Below, piece after piece: positions 16,328 to 25,731 of a stretch of 64,000 nucleotides of DNA. Numbering within the stretch: position 1 is the first letter of the stretch; each line of letters opens with the position of its first letter. Under the pieces are notes generated by a model, which searched no databases, had not been told where the DNA came from, and saw only the letters and a program-made list of their open reading frames with translations. Location of the stretch: assembly GCF_052216985.1 (NCBI RefSeq), contig NZ_JBQOUY010000012.1, positions 1-64,000 of the forward strand. Direction: 5' to 3'. Origin of the DNA: Acidaminococcus fermentans_A (GTDB taxonomy: Bacteria; Bacillota; Negativicutes; Acidaminococcales; Acidaminococcaceae). Position numbers and translations under genes: made by a program.

Positions 16328-17438
16328 CTTCCCAGACTTTTTCTGCGATGGACCGGATCAGCCGGAGCTTGGCCCACTGTTCTTTTTCCGTCAGCAGGTT
16401 CCCTTCTTCGGTGGAGGAGAACCCGCACTGGGGACTCAGGCACAGCTGGTCCAGGGGAACGTATTTTTCCGCCTCCCGGATCCGGGCGATGATGTCTTCT
16501 TCTTTTTCCAGTTCCGGGGTCTTGGAGGTCACCAGTCCCAGGACCACCTGCTGGCCTTTGATGAACCGGAGGGGTTCGAAGCCACCGGCCCGGTCACTGT
16601 CGTATTCCAGGAAGAATCCGTCCACACGGCAGCGGCCGAAGAGGGTTTCCGCCACCGGTTCGTAGCCGCCGCTGGAGAACCAGGTGGAACGGAAGTTCCC
16701 CCGGCAGATGTGCATGGTGATGGTCATGTCATCGGGTTTGGCTTCCAGGGCCCGGTTGATCATGTCTACATAGTGATCGGCCAGTTCATCCAAGTCGAAG
16801 CCCCGTTCGGCATACGCCTTCCGTTTGTCGGCGTCGCAGAATTCCCCCCAGCTGGTGTCATCCAGCTGCAGATACCGGCAGCCGGCGGCGTAGAAGGAAC
16901 GGATGGCCTGCTGGTAGGCCAGGGCGATGTCCGTGAACAGCCGGTTCTGGTCCTGATAGCGGGGAATGGGTTCATAGTGTTTTTCCCGGACGCAGCAGAT
17001 CAGGTGCAGCATGCTGGGGGAAGGGATGGTCATCTTGGCCAGGGTTTCTCCTGCGGTTTCTTTCAGGAACCGGAAATGGTCCAGGAAGGGATGCCTTCCA
17101 AAGCCGATGGGTCCGGTGATTTTGGCGGTCCGGGCTTTGGGCTGGGCCCCTTTGAAATGGACGGACCAGTTTTCCGCGGAAATCTCCGTAACTCCTTCCA
17201 GTTCTGTCAGGAAATCCAGGTGCCAGTATCGGCGGCGGAATTCTCCATCGGTGACGGCTTGGAGTCCCACTTCTTTTTCCTTGGCCACCAAGTCCCGGAT
17301 GGCTTCGTCTTCAGCGGCCTTCAAGTCAGAGGCAGGGATGGTCCCGGCGGCAAAAGCTTCCCGCTTTTCTTTCAAAGCGGCAGGACGCAGGAAACTGCCC
17401 ACGATATCATAGCGAAAAGGCGGTTTGTTTTTGGTCAT
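16320..17438 (-). CDS. MetE C-terminal-like methyltransferase (YxjG/YxjH family)
   Basis: The 372-residue protein corresponds to the zinc-containing C-terminal half of cobalamin-independent methionine synthase. Possible zinc ligands are seen in MHICRGN (His-x-Cys) and in LSPQCGFSS. N-terminal RYDIVGSFLRP and VTDGEFRR are typical of the stand-alone YxjG-type proteins. In Firmicutes these are linked to methionine synthesis or salvage, but the methyl donor is uncertain. The stop lies inside the shared terminator hairpin. Confidence 0.88.
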   Translation of the reverse strand: MTKNKPPFRYDIVGSFLRPAALKEKREAFAAGTIPASDLKAAEDEAIRDLVAKEKEVGLQAVTDGEFRRRYWHLDFLTELEGVTEISAENWSVHFKGAQPKARTAKITGPIGFGRHPFLDHFRFLKETAGETLAKMTIPSPSMLHLICCVREKHYEPIPRYQDQNRLFTDIALAYQQAIRSFYAAGCRYLQLDDTSWGEFCDADKRKAYAERGFDLDELADHYVDMINRALEAKPDDMTITMHICRGNFRSTWFSSGGYEPVAETLFGRCRVDGFFLEYDSDRAGGFEPLRFIKGQQVVLGLVTSKTPELEKEEDIIARIREAEKYVPLDQLCLSPQCGFSSTEEGNLLTEKEQWAKLRLIRSIAEKVWEDA

Positions 17439-17550
17439 GGTCTATATCCTCCCATACATTCAGGTTTTGTCCATGGGGAAAGTATACCACGGTCATGGGA
17501 ATTTGGATAATACAGAAAAGAAACCAGTTGCTATAGCTTGAGGGAATAGC

Positions 17551-17582
17551 AAAAAGGCCTGCTGCCGGCGCAGCAGGCCTTT
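17551..17582 (-). terminator. Terminator after the giant activase gene
   Basis: Perfect arms AAAAGGCCTGCTGC and GCAGCAGGCCTTTT surround a 4-base loop. It lies directly downstream of the minus-strand stop at 17586. Confidence 0.85.
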
Positions 17583-17585
17583 TCC

Positions 17586-20500
17586 TTAAATCATAATCTC
17601 CCGTCTTGCCAGGTTCTCGTCAAAGAAACTTTCTTCTTTCTTTTTCTTTTCAACCGGTACCGGAGCCGCGCTGGTGCGGATGTTTTCCACAAACAGCAGC
17701 AGCCGGTTGGTTACGTTCACGTCACTGACCCCGCTGTCGAAGTCCAGGCTCAGCAGGTTCATGTGAGGATACAGGGATTTGATCTTCTTTTCGATCCCTT
17801 TGGAGATGATGTGGTTGGCAATGCAGCCGAAAGGCTGGAGGCTGATCACATTCTCGATGCCGTGCTTGGCGAAGTTCACCACTTCTGCTGGCAGCAGCCA
17901 GCCTTCCCCGAACTGGGCGGCCATGTTGATGATGGTTTTCCCGTCATTGGCCAGGTCGAAGATGTCCTCGATGGGGGTGAAGTACCGGAACTCTTCCCCG
18001 ATTTCATTGAATTTCTTCACCTGTTTGGTGACCCACATGTACAGGGCATCTACGATCAGGTTCGGCATGTGATGCCGTTCCAGGCCGAACTTCCGGTTGG
18101 TGATTCGGTTTACGAAAGCCTGCATGAAGAAAGGGGTCAGCAGAGGAGGCATCACTTCAATGGAGTGATCCATCAGCCAGCTGGTGATGTTCTTGTGGGC
18201 GAAGGCGTTGAACTTCAGGTAGATTTCCCCTACGATCCCCACCTGGGGCAGATGCACGTCCGGCTTGGCCAAAGCGTTGAATTCTGCCGCCGCTTCCTTC
18301 AGCAGTCTCTGGAGACCGCTGGGGCTGTTGGCTTCGATTTCCTTCTTGGCTAGTTCCAGGTATTTGTCCTTCAGTTCCGCAGCTTTGCCTTTGACGGTTT
18401 CCCGGACTACGGAGGCGTTGAAGAACTTGGCCAGGCAGTCGGAGAACAGCACGGTGGAAACGGTGATCCGGGAAATCTTCAACCAGTTGATGGCAAAGCC
18501 CGGCTGGTCATTCTGGATATTCTTGCTGGTGGCCAGGGACAGCACCGGAGTGTCTTTAAAGCCCGCAGCAATCAGGGCATGCTTGATCAGCCCGAAGTAG
18601 TTGGAGGCCCGGCACTGGCCACCAGTCTGGGTAATGGCCACGGCTGTATGGGCGGGATCATATTTCCCGGACTGGAGGGCACGGATAAAGTCCCCTACCA
18701 CCAGGGTGGCCGGATAGCAGACTTCGTTGTTGGCGAATTTCAGCCCCAGGTCCGCGCTCTGGACCGTGCTTTCTGGCAGGGTTTCCACATGGAACCCGGC
18801 ATTCTTCATCACCGAAGGGATGAGGGGAGAAATGAACGGGGTGAAATAAGGAGCCAGGATGGTGTAGTCCCGCATGTTCTTTTCAAAACGGGGCGGCTGT
18901 TCAAAGGGGGTAGCTTCGAATTTGGCATCCCGGTTGTACCGGATGCTTTCCACCACGGACCGGACCCGAAGTTTCAGGGAGCCGATGTTGGATACATCAT
19001 CGATTTTCAGCAGGGTCAGGGCCTTGCCATGGCGCTGGAGGATGCCCCGGACTTCGTCCTGGAGGAAGGCATCCGGACCGCAGCCGAAGGAAGTCATTTC
19101 CATGAAGTGGACGCTGTTGTCCTGGCGGGCCACCCAGTCGGCCGCCTTGGAGATCCGGTTGATGTAGGCCCACTGCCGGACTAGATAGGAATCGTCGATG
19201 GTGATGGAACTGTCGTCCCGGACCAGGTCCTCGTTGATCACGTTGATGCCCATGGCTGCAATGGATTCGCTGAGTTTGTGCTGGATCAGAGGGTCCGTAT
19301 GGTAGGGCCGGCCAGCCAGCAGGATGGTCAGTTGTTTGTTGGCCCGGCTCTTCTGGAGGATCTCCTCATTTTTGGCCTTGATGGCCCGGCCGTATTCCTC
19401 CTGGGCTTTCAGGGCTGCCTTCAGGGCTTTGTCCGCGGTGAAACGGTCGAAGCCGATGTAGCTCAGGTATTTCCGGATCTGTTTCTTCAGAAGGGATTCA
19501 TCCTGGAAGTTGATGGGCGGGGAATCGATGGGAATCTCCGTATCCACCACGCTTTTGATCACGTCGGAATAGCCAGAGACCACCGGGCAGTTGTAGCTGT
19601 TCAGCTGCCGCTTGTCATCCTGCCGTTCGTAGATCACATAGGGCATGAAGATCCGGTTCACCCGCTTCCGGATCAGGTTGTTGACGTGGCCGTGGACCAG
19701 CTTGGCCGGAAAACAGATGTTGTCGCTCATTACATCGTGGATCCCTCCTTCATAATTCTTGAAGGTAGAGGGGTCGGACAGCTGGACTTTCAGCCCGCAG
19801 GTGGTGAACAGGGCATGCCAGAAGGGGTAGTCTTCGTAGATGTTCAGGCACCGGGGGATCCCGATGACCCGCTGGGCATCCTCTTTCACCGGACGGTCGA
19901 AGAGCAGTTTGTATTTGTAGTCGTAGATGTTTTCCCCAGGTTTATGGTCTTCCCCATTGTTGGTGAAGAATTTTTCACATTTGTTCCCGGAATAGTAGAT
20001 GCTGCCGTTGCTGAAATTATATTTCTTGATCAGGCAGTTGTTTTCGCAGCCGTGGCATTGGAGCTGACTGTCGGTATAATTGGCCACGTGGATCATATCG
20101 TCCAGGGTGGCTTCTCCTTCTGCCCGGCTCCGGGCAAACAGGGCGCAGCCGTAGGCTCCCATGATTTCCGGGATGTTGCTCCGGTGGACGGTAGTGCCGG
20201 TCAGAAGTTCGAAGGCCCGGACCACGGCGTCGTTTTTCATGGTGCCCCCCTGGAGGACGATATCGTTCCCCAGGTCATGGGTGTTCTGGAGCTTCAGCAC
20301 CTTGTACAGGCAGTTCTTGATGACGGAATAGGCCAGACCGGCAGAAATATCCCCGATGGTGACCCCTTCCCGGAGGCTCTGCTTCACTTTGGAGTTCATG
20401 AACACCGTGCACCGGGTACCTAGGTCACAGGGTTCCTTGGCTTCGCAGGCCAGTTTGGCAAAATCGCTGACGGAATAATTCAGCCCCTTGGCAAAGGTTT

Positions 20501-21872
20501 CCAGGAAAGTGCCGCAGCCGGAGGAACAGGATTCGTTCAGTTCCATCCGATTCAGGACACCGTGGTCCACGAAAATGGCCTTCATGTCCTGGCCTCCGAT
20601 GTCCAGGATAAAGGAAACGTCCTGGTGGATCTTCCGGGCCGCCAGATAATGGGCGATGGTTTCGATGATGCCCGTCTTCAGGTCGAAGGCGGCTTTGATC
20701 AGGTCTTCCCCGTAGCCAGTAGAGCAGCTGCCCAGGATCCGGGGATTGGCTCCCACCTTCAGGCATTCCGCATAAAAGGCTTCAAAGGCGTCCTGGACGG
20801 CGCCGATGGGATTGCCACTGTTGGGTCCATAATGGGTGAAGAGGATCCGGTCCTGATCATCAGTGACCACTAGCTTGGTGGTGGTGGAGCCGGAGTCGAT
20901 GCCCACATAGACCCCGTCCGTTTTCGCCGTAAGGGGCGTCAGCTGGATGGCATCCGCTTCCTTGGCCTTTTTCCAGGTGGCATAGTCTTCCGGAGACTGG
21001 AAGATGGGGGGCAGGATGTCATCGGAACGGACGGCCACTTTGGGAGCGCTTTCCAATTTTTCTACCAGCTGGTCAAAGGAGATGGACGGGGCATCTGCCG
21101 CACTGAGGGCAGTCCCGTAGGCCGGGATCAGATTGGCGTTTTCCGGCACAACGAAATTCACATAGGGAATCTGGAGGCAGTCCATCAGGGCTTTCCGCAG
21201 GGCGGGCATAAAGGTCAGAGGACCGCCGCAGAGCAGGATCTTGGGTTCGATGGTGCAGCCGTGGCTCAGGGTGGAGATCACCTGGACCGCCACTGCGTGG
21301 AAAATGGAAATGGCGATATCTTCCCGGCTCACGTTCTTGGCCAGCAGGTTCTGGATGTCTGTTTTGGCAAAAACGCCGCAGCGGGAGGCAATGTAATGGA
21401 CATGCTGGGCCTTTTCTGCCAAGCCGTCCAGCTGTTCGATGGGAATCCCCAGGAGCACGGCCATCTGGTCCAGGAAGGCCCCAGTGCCGCCTGCGCAGTT
21501 GCCGTTCATCCGCAGGTCGCAGCTTCCATCGGCCTTGATGTACACGATTTTGGCGTCTTCTCCGCCAATGTCGATCAGGGTGGCCACGTCCGGATATTTG
21601 GCTTTGACGAATTTAGTGGCGGCGATCACTTCCTGTTCAAAGGGAATCTGGAATTTTTCCGCCACTCCCATGCCCACGGAACCGGTGATCTTCAGCTTCA
21701 GGCTGGCACCGCCGATCTGGGAACGCAAAGTCTTCAGTTCTTCCCGCAGGACCCCGGCTACATTGGCCTGGTGCCGCTTGTAGCGGGAAAACACCACATG
21801 GGAATGATTGTCCAGCACGACGATCTTGCACGTGGTGGACCCGATGTCTAAACCTACACGATACGTACTCAT
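17586..21872 (-). CDS. Giant 2-hydroxyacyl-CoA dehydratase activase-like protein (two ASKHA domains plus DUF2229 region)
   Basis: The 1428-residue protein is of the HgdC-related, fused type. Two ATPase modules of the acetate kinase/Hsp70 fold lie in tandem: residues about 5-260 (GLDIGSTTCK, IGGEDAK, CAGGTGAFLDQM) and about 320-580 (GIDSGSTTTK, IGGQDMKAIF, CSSGCGTFLETFAKG). A cysteine-rich segment QCHGCENNCLIKKY follows near residue 620. The rest (about 650-1400) is a DUF2229/HgdB-like region. HgdC-type activases drive ATP-dependent electron transfer to the dehydratase; this family's client is unknown. I chose the start at 21872 because GAGG precedes it and the earlier ATG lies inside that site. 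Confidence 0.88.
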   Translation of the reverse strand: MSTYRVGLDIGSTTCKIVVLDNHSHVVFSRYKRHQANVAGVLREELKTLRSQIGGASLKLKITGSVGMGVAEKFQIPFEQEVIAATKFVKAKYPDVATLIDIGGEDAKIVYIKADGSCDLRMNGNCAGGTGAFLDQMAVLLGIPIEQLDGLAEKAQHVHYIASRCGVFAKTDIQNLLAKNVSREDIAISIFHAVAVQVISTLSHGCTIEPKILLCGGPLTFMPALRKALMDCLQIPYVNFVVPENANLIPAYGTALSAADAPSISFDQLVEKLESAPKVAVRSDDILPPIFQSPEDYATWKKAKEADAIQLTPLTAKTDGVYVGIDSGSTTTKLVVTDDQDRILFTHYGPNSGNPIGAVQDAFEAFYAECLKVGANPRILGSCSTGYGEDLIKAAFDLKTGIIETIAHYLAARKIHQDVSFILDIGGQDMKAIFVDHGVLNRMELNESCSSGCGTFLETFAKGLNYSVSDFAKLACEAKEPCDLGTRCTVFMNSKVKQSLREGVTIGDISAGLAYSVIKNCLYKVLKLQNTHDLGNDIVLQGGTMKNDAVVRAFELLTGTTVHRSNIPEIMGAYGCALFARSRAEGEATLDDMIHVANYTDSQLQCHGCENNCLIKKYNFSNGSIYYSGNKCEKFFTNNGEDHKPGENIYDYKYKLLFDRPVKEDAQRVIGIPRCLNIYEDYPFWHALFTTCGLKVQLSDPSTFKNYEGGIHDVMSDNICFPAKLVHGHVNNLIRKRVNRIFMPYVIYERQDDKRQLNSYNCPVVSGYSDVIKSVVDTEIPIDSPPINFQDESLLKKQIRKYLSYIGFDRFTADKALKAALKAQEEYGRAIKAKNEEILQKSRANKQLTILLAGRPYHTDPLIQHKLSESIAAMGINVINEDLVRDDSSITIDDSYLVRQWAYINRISKAADWVARQDNSVHFMEMTSFGCGPDAFLQDEVRGILQRHGKALTLLKIDDVSNIGSLKLRVRSVVESIRYNRDAKFEATPFEQPPRFEKNMRDYTILAPYFTPFISPLIPSVMKNAGFHVETLPESTVQSADLGLKFANNEVCYPATLVVGDFIRALQSGKYDPAHTAVAITQTGGQCRASNYFGLIKHALIAAGFKDTPVLSLATSKNIQNDQPGFAINWLKISRITVSTVLFSDCLAKFFNASVVRETVKGKAAELKDKYLELAKKEIEANSPSGLQRLLKEAAAEFNALAKPDVHLPQVGIVGEIYLKFNAFAHKNITSWLMDHSIEVMPPLLTPFFMQAFVNRITNRKFGLERHHMPNLIVDALYMWVTKQVKKFNEIGEEFRYFTPIEDIFDLANDGKTIINMAAQFGEGWLLPAEVVNFAKHGIENVISLQPFGCIANHIISKGIEKKIKSLYPHMNLLSLDFDSGVSDVNVTNRLLLFVENIRTSAAPVPVEKKKKEESFFDENLARREIMI

Positions 21873-22009
21873 AATGCACCTCATCTTAAAGTGTATCCAT
21901 TATAGCACATATGGGGTAAAAATCCAGAGTGGCCTGAGGGTTTCCGTAGGAATCAAGGGAAGGCTGTGATACAATTACGGAAGGGAAAAAGGAAGGAGAT
22001 GTGGGGAAC

Positions 22010-22858
22010 GTGGATTTTTCCGTAAAAAGGATCATCCTAATTTTTTTGAGCGTTTGGATCCCGGCGGCCACTGTCTGGGGGTGTACGCTGTTCGGAGCCC
22101 AGGGCAGCCGGGTCCAAGGAGGAGGCAGTTTGCTTGTGAAGAATCGGGACTGGCGTCCGGAGTATCAGGAAATGCGGCTGGTCCAGGGTCCCCGTTACCG
22201 GTATTACGGGATCTATGGGGGAACGGAAGGCCATATGGCTCTCAAGGGCGGGGTAAATGAGGCAGGATTGGCTGTATTTTCCGCTTCTGCCAGCAGTATC
22301 CCCCGGAAGGAACGATTGGCCATGGGCCCTTGGGGAAAAGGAGCGCTGAAACGGCTGCTGGGCAGTTGCGGTACGGTGGAGGAAGCCCTGGCCAGCGGGA
22401 CAGATTTGGGCGGCCCAAAATTCCTGCTGCTGGCGGATGCTTCTGAATTGGCCTGGGTGGAAGTGGGGGATCAGGACCAAGTGGCGGTGCGCCGGGTCTG
22501 CAACGGGACTTTAGCCCATACCAATTTTTATCTGAGCCCAGAGTTCCAGCGGCTGAACTTGAAAGAGACCGTTTCGGCCCGACATCGGTATCAGCGGATC
22601 GAAGATCTCTTGGAAAGCCAACAGACCCCTTATATATTGGAAGATTTGATCCGCTACAGCCAGAATAGGACGGAAGGACCGGATAACAGCCTCTGGCGGC
22701 TGGGGAGCCGGCCGGACGGACCGCAGACACTGGCTTCTTTTGGTGTATGGCTGCATCCGGGAGTTCGGCCGGATATCTTCGTCAAGATCCGCTACAGCCC
22801 AGAAGATCAGGGCCGAGAAGATGTATACCAGTTGGATGGAGAACATTTATTTCCCTGA
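22010..22858 (+). CDS. Exported Ntn-hydrolase-like protein (C45/linear amide hydrolase type)
   Basis: The 282-residue protein starts from GTG 22010, about 11 bases after AGGAG; GTG 22001 is an alternative but too close to that site. A hydrophobic signal peptide (about 8-24) ends in VWG directly before Cys25. The following CTLFG and GGSLLVKNRDW resemble the N-terminal nucleophile Cys and NRDW motif of acyl-CoA:6-APA acyltransferase / choloylglycine-type amidases. KGGVNEAGLAVFSASAS also fits the family. Cleavage by signal peptidase would expose the Cys. VWGC does not match a good lipobox. The substrate is unknown. Confidence 0.7.
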   Translation: MDFSVKRIILIFLSVWIPAATVWGCTLFGAQGSRVQGGGSLLVKNRDWRPEYQEMRLVQGPRYRYYGIYGGTEGHMALKGGVNEAGLAVFSASASSIPRKERLAMGPWGKGALKRLLGSCGTVEEALASGTDLGGPKFLLLADASELAWVEVGDQDQVAVRRVCNGTLAHTNFYLSPEFQRLNLKETVSARHRYQRIEDLLESQQTPYILEDLIRYSQNRTEGPDNSLWRLGSRPDGPQTLASFGVWLHPGVRPDIFVKIRYSPEDQGREDVYQLDGEHLFP

Positions 22859-22985
22859 GCAATGGGAGAAATGCCCATTAGCTGCCAAAATATGATAAAA
22901 TAATACAATTACAGTGAAACAACGCAGGCTGGAAGGAGCCGCATAGGGATTTTCCCTCCAGCTGGCGGTATAAAGGATGGATAGC

Positions 22986-24599
22986 ATGGAGCAGCAAGGA
23001 CAAACTCCCGCCAACAGCAAAACAAAAAAATTCCTGAAAGGGACTCTGATCCTGACCATTTCCAGTATCGTGGTGAAGGTCATCGGAGCCCTGAACTGGG
23101 TCATCCTCTCCCGAGTCATGGGAGGCGAAGGCATCGGCTTGTACCAGATGGGTTTCCCCATCTATTTGATGGCCATCACCGTTTCTTCCGCTGGGATCCC
23201 GGTGGCCATTTCCATCATCACCGCGGAAAAAGTGGCCAAAGAAGACTATACCGGGGCCCAGCGGGTGTTCCGGGTCTCCCTGCGGATGCTTTTCTGCACT
23301 GGGCTCTTCTTTTCCCTGTGTCTCCTGGGGATGGCTCACTGGCTGGTCACCTCCGGGATCATTCCCGATCCCCGAGCCTATTATTCCATCATCGCCCTGG
23401 CTCCGGCGGTGTTCTTCGTAACCTTCCTGTCCAGCTTCCGGGGGTACTTCCAGGGCTGGCAGATCATGACGCCTACGGCCTGCTCGGAAATCACGGAACA
23501 GCTGGTGCGGGTGGTCACCATGATCGCTTTTTCCTACCTGCTGATGCCCTACGGCCTGACCTATGCGGCAGCTGGAGCCAGCATGGGAGCCGGGGCCGGC
23601 GCTTTGTGCGGCCTGCTGCTCCTCCAGGTGTTCTATTTCCGGCTGAAGCATAAGTTCTTCCCTCAAGGAGAACAAAAAGTTCCTGAGGCGGAGCAGGAAC
23701 CGGCCGGAAAGATCATCAAACGTCTGATTGCCTTGGCTCTGCCGGTTTCCATGTCCAGCCTGATGCTGCCCATCGTGTCTAATCTGGATATGATGATCGT
23801 GCCCCGGCGGCTGATGGTGGGGGGCTGGTCCATGTCCGAAGCCACCACCCTGTTCGGGTATCTGACCGGTATGGCGGTGCCTCTCATCAATATGTCCACC
23901 ATCCTGACGGCGGCGCTGTCCATCAGTCTGGTGCCGGCCATCAGTGAATCCCGGGTACTGGAAGATACGGAAGGGATCCGGGAAAAAGTGGCTACGGCCT
24001 TTTCTGTGGCGGCAGTGATCACCATCCCCTGCAGCATCGGCCTCCATGTACTGGGCGGCCGGGTGGCGGCTCTGATCTACAACGCTCCCAAAGCTGGACC
24101 TTCCATCGCGACCATGAGCTGGGCCATTTTCCTCCTGGGACTCCATCAGGTGAGTACCGGGATCCTCCAGGGACTGGGCAAGACCAAGATCCCCGTGTTC
24201 AATATGATCTTGGCGGCAGTATCCAAAGTACTGCTGAACTGGAACCTGACTCCTTCTTTGGGAATCGTGGGGTCTTCCTGGGCTACGGTGGCCGATATCG
24301 GGATCGCTGCCGTCCTGAACCTTTTCTTCATTAAAAAGTACACCGGCTTCTCCCTGGAATTGAAGCAGCTGGGGAAAACTGCTCTGGCGGCAGCGTCCAT
24401 GGGGGCGGCGGTGAAGGGATTCCTGGCCCTGGTCCCCAACTGGGGGGCTTGGAGCATCCTGGGAGGCATGGCTGTAGCCATCCCTGTCTATGGAATCCTA
24501 CTCCTAGTGCTGAAGACCATGCCGGAAGAAGAGCTGTACCAGATCCCCTTCCTGGGAAGGAGAATGGTGGCGCTGGGGAAGAAACTGAAATTGTTATAA
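22986..24599 (+). CDS. MOP-superfamily lipid-linked oligosaccharide flippase (SpoVB/MurJ-like)
   Basis: A multispanning membrane protein of about 537 residues with some 14 predicted segments, from the polysaccharide biosynthesis/MurJ/SpoVB group. The opening KGTLILTISSIVVKVIGALNW and the conserved GGEGIGLYQM are characteristic. It probably flips lipid-linked cell-wall or polysaccharide precursors. The second ATG (22986) is chosen because AAAGG is nine bases upstream; ATG 22977 directly abuts it. Confidence 0.88.
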   Translation: MEQQGQTPANSKTKKFLKGTLILTISSIVVKVIGALNWVILSRVMGGEGIGLYQMGFPIYLMAITVSSAGIPVAISIITAEKVAKEDYTGAQRVFRVSLRMLFCTGLFFSLCLLGMAHWLVTSGIIPDPRAYYSIIALAPAVFFVTFLSSFRGYFQGWQIMTPTACSEITEQLVRVVTMIAFSYLLMPYGLTYAAAGASMGAGAGALCGLLLLQVFYFRLKHKFFPQGEQKVPEAEQEPAGKIIKRLIALALPVSMSSLMLPIVSNLDMMIVPRRLMVGGWSMSEATTLFGYLTGMAVPLINMSTILTAALSISLVPAISESRVLEDTEGIREKVATAFSVAAVITIPCSIGLHVLGGRVAALIYNAPKAGPSIATMSWAIFLLGLHQVSTGILQGLGKTKIPVFNMILAAVSKVLLNWNLTPSLGIVGSSWATVADIGIAAVLNLFFIKKYTGFSLELKQLGKTALAAASMGAAVKGFLALVPNWGAWSILGGMAVAIPVYGILLLVLKTMPEEELYQIPFLGRRMVALGKKLKLL

Positions 24600-24646
24600 A
24601 AAAAGCTGTGAAAAAATAAGCAATCATTTTTTCACAGCTTTTTTAT
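24600..24646. terminator. Bidirectional terminator between flippase and M23 genes
   Basis: Arms AAAAAAGCTGTGAAAAAAT and ATTTTTTCACAGCTTTTTT (about 19 bp) are separated by a short loop between convergent stops. Confidence 0.85.
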
Positions 24647-25590
24647 CCCACCGGTCTGGCAAAATTCAGCGGGTTCACAGGGTTCCCGTTCTGACGGATT
24701 TCGAAATGTACATGGGGGCCGGTACTGTAGCCGCTGCTGCCGGCATAGCCGATCACATCTCCCCGGCGGACGGTCTGTCCCGGCTGCACGGCAATGGCAC
24801 TCATGTGGCCGTAGCAGGTGGTGAGTCCGTTGCCGTGGTCGATGCTGACGAACCGGCCGTAGCCCCCGTTCCACTGGGCCTCTTCTACGGTCCCGGTGGA
24901 GGACGCCTTGATGGGTGTCCCGTAATCTACGGCAATGTCGATGCCCGGATGGTAATCACTGCCACCGCCGAAAGGATCCGCCCGGAGACCGAAGAAGGAG
25001 CTGATCTCCCCTCCGCTGACGGGCCAGCCGTAGGTGCCGTCCCCGGTATTGGAAAGGGCCAGCAGCATGTTGGTGAGGTTCTCCTTCTTGTAGGCCAGCT
25101 TCTTCCAGTTGATTTCATCCTGGACTTCCAGCACCGTCAGCTGGTCCGCTGTGGTGGAGCCACCCTGGCCCCCTTTGTCCAGTTCCTTGGATTTTTTGTC
25201 CACGGCCTGTTCACCGATCTTGACTCCGTCCTTGGACAGCTTTTCCCGGACGGCGTTTTCCACCTGGACCACCTGGGCCAGTTCCCGCTGGAGTTTTTCA
25301 TTGTCGTCCATGAGCTTGGCCAGCCGTTCCGTATAGACTCCATAGTCCGCCCGGTAGTTGGCCAGTTCCGTCTGTTCATCCCAGGCCTTGAACAGCAGTC
25401 CGGCACATACTGCCAGTCCCATGAGACTGGCCAGGAAGGCCCCGCAGAAGCCCATCAGCAGCTTGGGCCCCGCCTGGAATTCCTGGATCTGGCCGTCGGC
25501 ATCCTTCCACTGGAAAGAGAAACCGGCTCCCACCAGATGGCCGGAAGGGAGGAATCCTTTCAATTTTTCCTTCAGTTCTTTCTTTTCCAT
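24643..25590 (-). CDS. Membrane-anchored M23 peptidoglycan endopeptidase
   Basis: The 315-residue protein has a cytoplasmic N-terminus, one membrane segment (about 43-68), a coiled coil (about 75-130) and a C-terminal M23/LytM domain (about 200-310). Zinc ligands are visible as YHPGIDIAVD (His, Asp) and the HVHFEI pair; a catalytic His lies in CYGHMSA. All are intact, so an active cell-wall hydrolase is likely. Preceded by AAGGAG and an unusual perfect hairpin. Confidence 0.92.
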   Translation of the reverse strand: MEKKELKEKLKGFLPSGHLVGAGFSFQWKDADGQIQEFQAGPKLLMGFCGAFLASLMGLAVCAGLLFKAWDEQTELANYRADYGVYTERLAKLMDDNEKLQRELAQVVQVENAVREKLSKDGVKIGEQAVDKKSKELDKGGQGGSTTADQLTVLEVQDEINWKKLAYKKENLTNMLLALSNTGDGTYGWPVSGGEISSFFGLRADPFGGGSDYHPGIDIAVDYGTPIKASSTGTVEEAQWNGGYGRFVSIDHGNGLTTCYGHMSAIAVQPGQTVRRGDVIGYAGSSGYSTGPHVHFEIRQNGNPVNPLNFARPVG

Positions 25591-25605
25591 ACCTGCTCCT
25601 TACAA

Positions 25606-25632
25606 ACAGGACGTGCCAGCGGCACGTCCTGT
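25606..25632 (-). promoter_or_regulatory. Perfect 12-bp leader hairpin before the M23 gene
   Basis: ACAGGACGTGCC and GGCACGTCCTGT pair around the triloop and end five bases before the AAGGAG ribosome site (25596-25601). Only a short TTTG follows on the minus strand, so it is weak as a terminator. It may influence translation or mRNA stability. A further inverted repeat TTGACT-ACCG-AGTCAA lies at about 25658-25673. Confidence 0.5.
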
Positions 25633-25731
25633 ACAACTCTTCGATTGTTCTGCACACTTTGACTACCGAGTCAACATTTTAGCGCGAAAATCTGGAGCCT
25701 TCAACTGTTTACCCAAAAAATTTACAAATTG

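Noticed and set aside
22010..22084. Lipoprotein signal on the Ntn-hydrolase candidate
   Set aside because: VWGC has Trp at -2, a poor lipobox, while the Cys fits a catalytic N-terminal nucleophile better; not fully excluded.
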